Shown here in pieces: positions 60,087-64,000 of a DNA stretch of 64,000 nt. The first letter of the stretch is position 1. The number at the start of each line of letters is the position of its first letter. Below the pieces are notes generated by a model. That model searched no databases, was not told where the DNA came from, and saw only the letters and a list, made by a program, of their open reading frames with translations. The translations under genes were made by a program, and so were the position numbers. Source of the DNA: Haloarcula limicola (GTDB lineage: Archaea > Halobacteriota > Halobacteria > Halobacteriales > Haloarculaceae); NCBI RefSeq assembly GCF_010119205.1, contig NZ_WRXM01000001.1, positions 682,001 to 746,000 on the forward strand, in the 5' to 3' direction.

Positions 60087-60310
60087 AGCGCGTCGGCTCG
60101 GTCGTCAGAGTCGCTCAGGGCCTCGCGGTGGTCCGCTCGCCCGACGAGGGGTACGCGGACGTGGGCACGGAGACGCTCGACGAGGAACTGACGACGGTCG
60201 GCTCGGTCGTCGACGTCTTCGGGCCGGTGGACCGCCCCTACGTGGCCGTCTCGCCGGCCGAGGGCGTTCATCTCCCCGGACTGCTGGGAACCACGCTGTA
60301 CGCTCGGTAG
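60083..60310 (+). CDS. gar1: H/ACA RNP protein Gar1
   Basis: 75 aa from the ATG at 60083. [18 protein letters not shown] is followed by [19 protein letters not shown], the Gar1 core beta-barrel that binds Cbf5. The linkage srp19-gar1 is normal for haloarchaea. Partner of Nop10 at the other end of the window. Confidence 0.92.
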   Translation: MKRVGSVVRVAQGLAVVRSPDEGYADVGTETLDEELTTVGSVVDVFGPVDRPYVAVSPAEGVHLPGLLGTTLYAR

Positions 60311-60385
60311 CGGCGAACTCTGCGGAGACGACGCCGTTCGCGCGCCTCCGTAACCCTGAAATCGCGGCCTCGCACACGTTGTCAC

Positions 60386-61405
60386 ATGGATATGCGCTGG
60401 CGTGCTGTCGCGGGGTGTGGCCTCATCGCGGGTATCTTCCTGTTCGTGCAACTCGGCGCGCTCGCGCTGGTCGAACCGTTTCAGAACGCCGGGTATCAGG
60501 CCGTTGAAGACCCGTCAAACCCGGCCAACAGCATCTTCTACATACTGGGGATCCTCGTCGCGACGGGCGTGATGTTGCTGGCGTTTCGCTACGACGCGGA
60601 CCAGTTGATACGCGGCCTCGTCGTCTTCTCGGGGGCGTGGCTCTCGCTGTACGTGTTCCGAGTCCTCATCCCGCCGGTCGTCACGTACGGGGGTATCAAC
60701 GTCCTCGCGGTCGGACTCGCGGCAGCCCTCGGTATCGCCCTGCTGGTCCACCCCGAGTGGTACGTCATCGACACCGCCGGCGCGGTGATGGGCGCGGCCG
60801 GCGCGGGGCTGTTCGGCATCAGCTTCGGTATTCTGCCGTCGCTCGTCTTGCTCACCGTCCTGGCGGTCTACGACGCCATCAGCGTCTACGGCACCGAGCA
60901 CATGCTGACGCTGGCCTCGGGCGTGATGGACCTGAAAGTCCCCGTCGTGCTCGTGATCCCGCTCTCGACGTCGTACTCCTTCCTCGACGCGGAGACGCCG
61001 GACCCGACTGGTGAGCGGAACGCCGACGCCGCGGCGGACGGCGGCGACGCTGCTTCCCAGTCTGAAGACACTGCTGACGACGGCGAGGTGGATGGCGGTG
61101 CGCTCGAACGGGACGCGTTGTTCATCGGACTCGGCGACGCCGTCATCCCGACGGTGCTGGTCGCCAGCGCCGCCTTCTTCGCACCCGAGGGCGTCACGAC
61201 GGTCCTCGGCGTGGCGCTCCCGGCGCTGACCGCGATGGTCGGCACCTTCGTCGGCCTCGCGATCCTCCTCTGGATGGTGCTCAAAGGTCGCGCACACGCC
61301 GGTCTCCCGCTCCTCAACGGCGGGACCATCGCCGGCTATATCGTCGGCGCGCTCGCGGCCGGTATCACCCTCGTCGACGCGCTCGGGCTCGGCCCGTACG
61401 TCTAA
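60386..61405 (+). CDS. Presenilin-like A22 family membrane protease
   Basis: 339 aa. Nine helices; the aspartates lie in VYDAISVYGTEHM (YD) and IGLGDAVIPTVL (GLGD), with PLLNGGTIAGY in the place of the PAL motif. An acidic loop of about 45 residues lies between helices six and seven, where presenilins have their variable loop. It cuts within membranes. Substrate unknown. Confidence 0.9.
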   Translation: MDMRWRAVAGCGLIAGIFLFVQLGALALVEPFQNAGYQAVEDPSNPANSIFYILGILVATGVMLLAFRYDADQLIRGLVVFSGAWLSLYVFRVLIPPVVTYGGINVLAVGLAAALGIALLVHPEWYVIDTAGAVMGAAGAGLFGISFGILPSLVLLTVLAVYDAISVYGTEHMLTLASGVMDLKVPVVLVIPLSTSYSFLDAETPDPTGERNADAAADGGDAASQSEDTADDGEVDGGALERDALFIGLGDAVIPTVLVASAAFFAPEGVTTVLGVALPALTAMVGTFVGLAILLWMVLKGRAHAGLPLLNGGTIAGYIVGALAAGITLVDALGLGPYV

Positions 61406-62409
61406 CGGCCGTCCATCGCCTCGCTGGCGGGCGAGAACTCGATCTCCTCGCCGACGCCCGCCTCGCGGGCGCGGTCATACAGCATCTTCCCGGCCGCGAC
61501 GGTCTCGATCGCCGTTCCGCCCGAGTCGAACACCGTGACCTCTTCGGGCGACGTTCGACCCGATTCCTTGCCGGCGACGACTTCTCCGAGTTCGGCGTGA
61601 ACGTCGTCCTCGTCGACGACGCCCTCGTCCATCGCGTGGATGAACGACCCGGCGTCCCGCGTGACGCGGGCGCGCAGGTCGGGCACGTAGGTCGCTCGCT
61701 CGATGGTGGTCGTGTCGAGTTCGCGTCTCTCCGAGTGGTACTGCCCCATCGCCGTGACGTGTGCGCCCGGTTCGATCACGTCGCCGTCGAACACCGGCTC
61801 GCTGGCGTTCGTCGCCGTGATGATCACGTCCGCGCCCTCGACGGCCGCCGCCGACGAGGCGACGGCGGCGACGGTCGCGTCCAGGTTCTCGTTCATCTCC
61901 GCCGCGAACGACTGGCGGTGGTCCTGCGTCGGCGAGTACACCTCGATACGGTCGAAGTCCCTGACCGTCGCGGCCGCTCGCACCTGTCCGCGGGCCTGCG
62001 TTCCGCTCCCGATGACCGCGAGGTCGGTGGCGTCCCGTCGCGCGAGCGCGTCGACACCGACCGCGCCCGCGGCACCGGTCTTCAGGGGATTCATGCTCGC
62101 GCCGTCTAAGAGCGCCAGCGGGTCGCCCGACTCCGCATCGAAGATGGGCAGCGAGAAATGGGCGTCGCGGCCGCCGAATCCCGCGGCGTACGTGTATCCG
62201 CCCATCGCGCCCGTCTCGGGGAGGATGGCGAGATACCCCGTGAGCATCCCGGTGGGGTCGTCGTTGAACAGCGTCGTTCGCGGCTCCGCCGGCGCGCCCT
62301 CGCCCCGTTCCCGGTACCCCTCGCGGACGGGATCCACGTAGTCGGCGGGGTCGGCGAGGTCGGCGATCTCGTCGCTCGTGAGGAACAGCGCAGTCGCGTC
62401 GGTGGCCAT
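61402..62409 (-). CDS. Ornithine cyclodeaminase / mu-crystallin family dehydrogenase
   Basis: 335 aa. GGRDAHFSLPIF with the substrate region, MNPLKTGAAGAVGVDALA, the Rossmann motif VIGSGTQARGQVRAA (about residues 132-146), and DVIITATNASEPVF with ITATxSxxPV. It uses NAD to deaminate an amino acid: alanine dehydrogenase (as in Archaeoglobus) or ornithine cyclodeaminase are both possible. Four-base tail overlap with the presenilin-like gene. Confidence 0.88.
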   Translation of the reverse strand: MATDATALFLTSDEIADLADPADYVDPVREGYRERGEGAPAEPRTTLFNDDPTGMLTGYLAILPETGAMGGYTYAAGFGGRDAHFSLPIFDAESGDPLALLDGASMNPLKTGAAGAVGVDALARRDATDLAVIGSGTQARGQVRAAATVRDFDRIEVYSPTQDHRQSFAAEMNENLDATVAAVASSAAAVEGADVIITATNASEPVFDGDVIEPGAHVTAMGQYHSERRELDTTTIERATYVPDLRARVTRDAGSFIHAMDEGVVDEDDVHAELGEVVAGKESGRTSPEEVTVFDSGGTAIETVAAGKMLYDRAREAGVGEEIEFSPASEAMDGR

Positions 62410-62487
62410 ACGCCACGTTTCGAGCGACCGCTTGTTAACGTACGGGACAGCGAAACCAGCAGAAGTCGGGACCGACGGGCGACGGGC

Positions 62488-62721
62488 TCAGTCTGCGCTC
62501 TGGAGCGAGTCGGACTGCATCGCGTCCGCTTGCGCGGCCGGCTCCGGGACCGGGTCTACGGGCGCGCGGACGAACATCGCGTGGCCGATGAGGCCGACCG
62601 CGACGACAGAGGCCATCGGAATGGCGGTCGTCAGCGCGAACCCGGAGATCGAGAGCACACCGGTGATTCCAGCCATCGCGAGCGGGATGAGACCGAGGAC
62701 AATGTCGTAGTAACCCGTCAT
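62488..62721 (-). CDS. Small membrane protein, two to three helices
   Basis: 77 aa. Two helices (about 4-26 and 31-52) followed by a Pro/Ala/Gln-rich tail (VDPVPEPAAQADAMQSD). Pattern is frequent in haloarchaea; no function known. ACTTATGTACC on the minus strand (62750-62760), 29-39 bases upstream, is a good TATA candidate. Confidence 0.6.
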   Translation of the reverse strand: MTGYYDIVLGLIPLAMAGITGVLSISGFALTTAIPMASVVAVGLIGHAMFVRAPVDPVPEPAAQADAMQSDSLQSAD

Positions 62722-63010
62722 AAGTGTGAACTATACTTTGTGCTATGGGTACATAAGTGTTTCCCGTAATCACTGCATAGTATTTCATATAGGCATTCGA
62801 TATTCTGTATAACTGCCTTGCAGACTATTTCTATAACTTATGAGAAGGTACCACTGAGGATCACACCGTAGCGGCCCGATATCCCCCTATTCTCGGAGAA
62901 ACGTACCGGAGGCTACCCAGCGGTGTTGAAGGGCCGAAGAGACGTAACCGACTCTGTCAGTTTTGTTACGTTCGACCGCGAGTAGGCTATCCGATGCAGT
63001 CAGCGTCTGA

Positions 63011-63028
63011 GCGAAGCCGCGGCTTCGC
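63011..63028. repeat. Perfect 18-bp palindrome
   Basis: GCGAAGCCG followed directly by CGGCTTCGC. It may be an operator or a transcript hairpin; no T-run follows. Confidence 0.6.
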
Positions 63029-63114
63029 GAGCCGTTTCAGCTTCTGAGAACTAGATATGCGGGACTACCGCCCGATCGCTGCCTGTTTTCTCGGGTGATA
63101 ATTGGGTCCGAGCG

Positions 63115-63125
63115 CTTATTATATG
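63115..63125 (+). promoter_or_regulatory. TATA box of the 55-aa gene
   Basis: CTTATTATATG, 57-67 bases before the ATG at 63182. A leader of about 35 bases would result. Confidence 0.45.
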
Positions 63126-63181
63126 TGCCAGGATAGGCTCGATAGAGGGAGAAGCGAACCCGCTGACTTCCCTCGTGACCA

Positions 63182-63349
63182 ATGAGTACGAACGCCACGG
63201 ACGACACGAACGACGCCGCGATGGACGAATCGGCACGACGCTACGCCGAGCTGAACATCGGTGACGAAGAGTTCGTCATCTACGACCGGGAGAACCACCA
63301 GGCGTGGATCCAGTCGACAGTGTCGCTACACGTAGACGAACTCCGTTGA
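63182..63349 (+). CDS. 55-aa conserved haloarchaeal protein (DUF7331-like)
   Basis: Acidic N-terminus (STNATDDTNDAAMDE), then ARRYAELNIGDEEFVIYDR and ENHQAWIQSTVSL. The second half looks conserved in haloarchaea (I recall DUF7331). Codon use and third-position GC are normal for the genome, which supports a real gene. Function unknown. Confidence 0.72.
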   Translation: MSTNATDDTNDAAMDESARRYAELNIGDEEFVIYDRENHQAWIQSTVSLHVDELR

Positions 63350-63428
63350 CCGTGGCGCGTTACTCGCTGTGGTAACGGACGCGACGACGGTGGACTGACG
63401 CGACATCTCTCAGACCCATTTTTCATTT

Positions 63429-63851
63429 TTAAAACCGCGAGAGCGCGAGCGTCGCGGCCGCTCGCCAGAGACAGAGGAGCGTCCCGCCGATCAGCACCGA
63501 GACGACAGCGAAGGTCAGCGCCGCGTCCCCGTGAAACACCGCGGTCGCGCGCAGCCCCATCGCGACGACGACGGCCAGTATCCAGCTGACAAGAGTGACG
63601 CCGAGCGTTCGTCGGAGGTCCGCCGTCGCGTCGGTCGCGTAGAGCCCCGCTGCTCCGGCCATCAGCACCCAGCCGACGAGAAACGGCGCGAACGTGCCGG
63701 CGACGCGCCCCACGTCGACGAGCGGGTTGTAGCCGTGTTGGTACTCGCCGGCCGCGACGAAGAGGAGGATCGCCGCGAGGTCTCCGACCGCCAGTACCGC
63801 CGTCCGCGCGGACGGCTCGATGCGTCGCCATCCGACCGTCGAGACGCTCAT
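63429..63851 (-). CDS. DUF3054 membrane protein
   Basis: 140 aa, four helices. LAVGDLAAILLFVAAGEYQHG and FLVGWVLMAGAAGLY with a long R-T-L-G-V-T-L-V-S-W stretch fit DUF3054. Its start overlaps the next upstream gene by four bases, so the two form an operon. Confidence 0.83.
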   Translation of the reverse strand: MSVSTVGWRRIEPSARTAVLAVGDLAAILLFVAAGEYQHGYNPLVDVGRVAGTFAPFLVGWVLMAGAAGLYATDATADLRRTLGVTLVSWILAVVVAMGLRATAVFHGDAALTFAVVSVLIGGTLLCLWRAAATLALSRF

Positions 63852-64000
63852 ACGTCGCGTTCGGACTCCCCGTACTTCCCTGTCCCGCTCGTGACGCCGG
63901 CGACCGTGTAGCCGAAGCCCCGTTCGACCACGCGCGGGGCGAACTCCGCCGTCGCCATCCGCATCGTCAGTTCGTCCGGTCGGAAGAAGGTAGATTCGAA
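63848..64000 (-). CDS. C-terminal end of an unidentified protein (partial)
   Basis: Fifty residues in frame to the window edge, ending in a TGA at 63848-63850 that overlaps the DUF3054 start (ATGA). FFRPDELTMRMATAEFAP and VVERGFGYTVAGVTSGTGKYG are well-formed coding sequence, but I do not recognise the family. Confidence 0.6.
   Translation of the reverse strand, partial: FESTFFRPDELTMRMATAEFAPRVVERGFGYTVAGVTSGTGKYGESERDV

Larger units (their letters stand above)
62722..63181. other. AT-rich intergenic region
   Basis: 460 bases. AT-rich at 62722-62850, clearly unlike the rest of the window. No protein-coding frame with haloarchaeal character on either strand. It holds promoters for both flanking genes and an 18-bp perfect palindrome. 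Confidence 0.5.

Overview
The window is chromosomal DNA from a halophilic archaeon (class Halobacteria). Signs are high GC, strongly acidic proteins, TATA-type promoters set so that many transcripts would be nearly leaderless, and archaeal hallmarks: L44e, S27e, aIF2-alpha, Nop10, Gar1, SRP19, PAN, Tat lipoproteins, PGF-CTERM sorting and DUF-type families confined to haloarchaea. The genus cannot be fixed from the sequence alone.

Layout. 1-6.4 kb: housekeeping genes, including a threonine-synthase-like protein without its PLP lysine and the L44e-S27e-aIF2alpha-Nop10-PAC2 operon. 6.5-11.9 kb: a DUF2298 membrane protein, a GT2/GtrA pair, the initiator tRNA-Met, a Tat lipoprotein and a purine phosphoribosyltransferase. 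12-14.6 kb: three type IV pilins and a membrane-anchored HTH regulator; the two-pilin operon has three helically phased repeats upstream of its TATA box. 14.7-22.7 kb: a nine-gene Mrp/Mbh-type cation:proton antiporter operon. 22.9-25.3 kb: a deaminase, an SMR exporter, CoaBC and a small membrane protein. 25.33-26.93 kb: an IS200/IS605-type (IS1341-like) element with a TnpB whose RuvC-II glutamate appears to be glycine, plus a divergent 49-aa protein.

27-31.6 kb: a DUF7519/DUF58/DUF7269/DUF4129 operon with no MoxR gene in the window. 31.7-35.6 kb: an HtpX-like protease, a flavoprotein, PAN and a DUF420 protein. 35.7-42.3 kb: a two-gene secreted operon, a 1,595-aa multidomain GH97 glycosidase and a PQQ beta-propeller protein with a PGF-CTERM tail. 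42.5-48.8 kb: an ABC-2 exporter, small redox and regulatory genes, a DsbA-like lipoprotein, two membrane proteins with CxxC in hydrophobic segments, and a CtaA-CyoE fusion for heme synthesis. 48.9-56.7 kb: a cell-surface glycan island (polysaccharide deacetylase, two GT2s, a flippase, two secreted proteins) lying between cyoE and coxB. 57-64 kb: coxB, MaoC, a CAP-domain protein, SRP19-Gar1, a presenilin-like protease, an ornithine-cyclodeaminase-family enzyme and small membrane proteins.

The most interesting pattern is spread over three places. The GH97 enzyme, the polysaccharide deacetylase and a short secreted protein all end in the same roughly 53-residue module (xREA-A-G ... VPxTxG ... 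Axx-L), which looks dockerin-like, and a neighbouring secreted protein has a cohesin-like N-terminal domain and a long Asp/Gly-rich repeat. This may be a haloarchaeal surface-assembly system for polysaccharide-active enzymes. The module sharing is seen directly; the pairing is inference.
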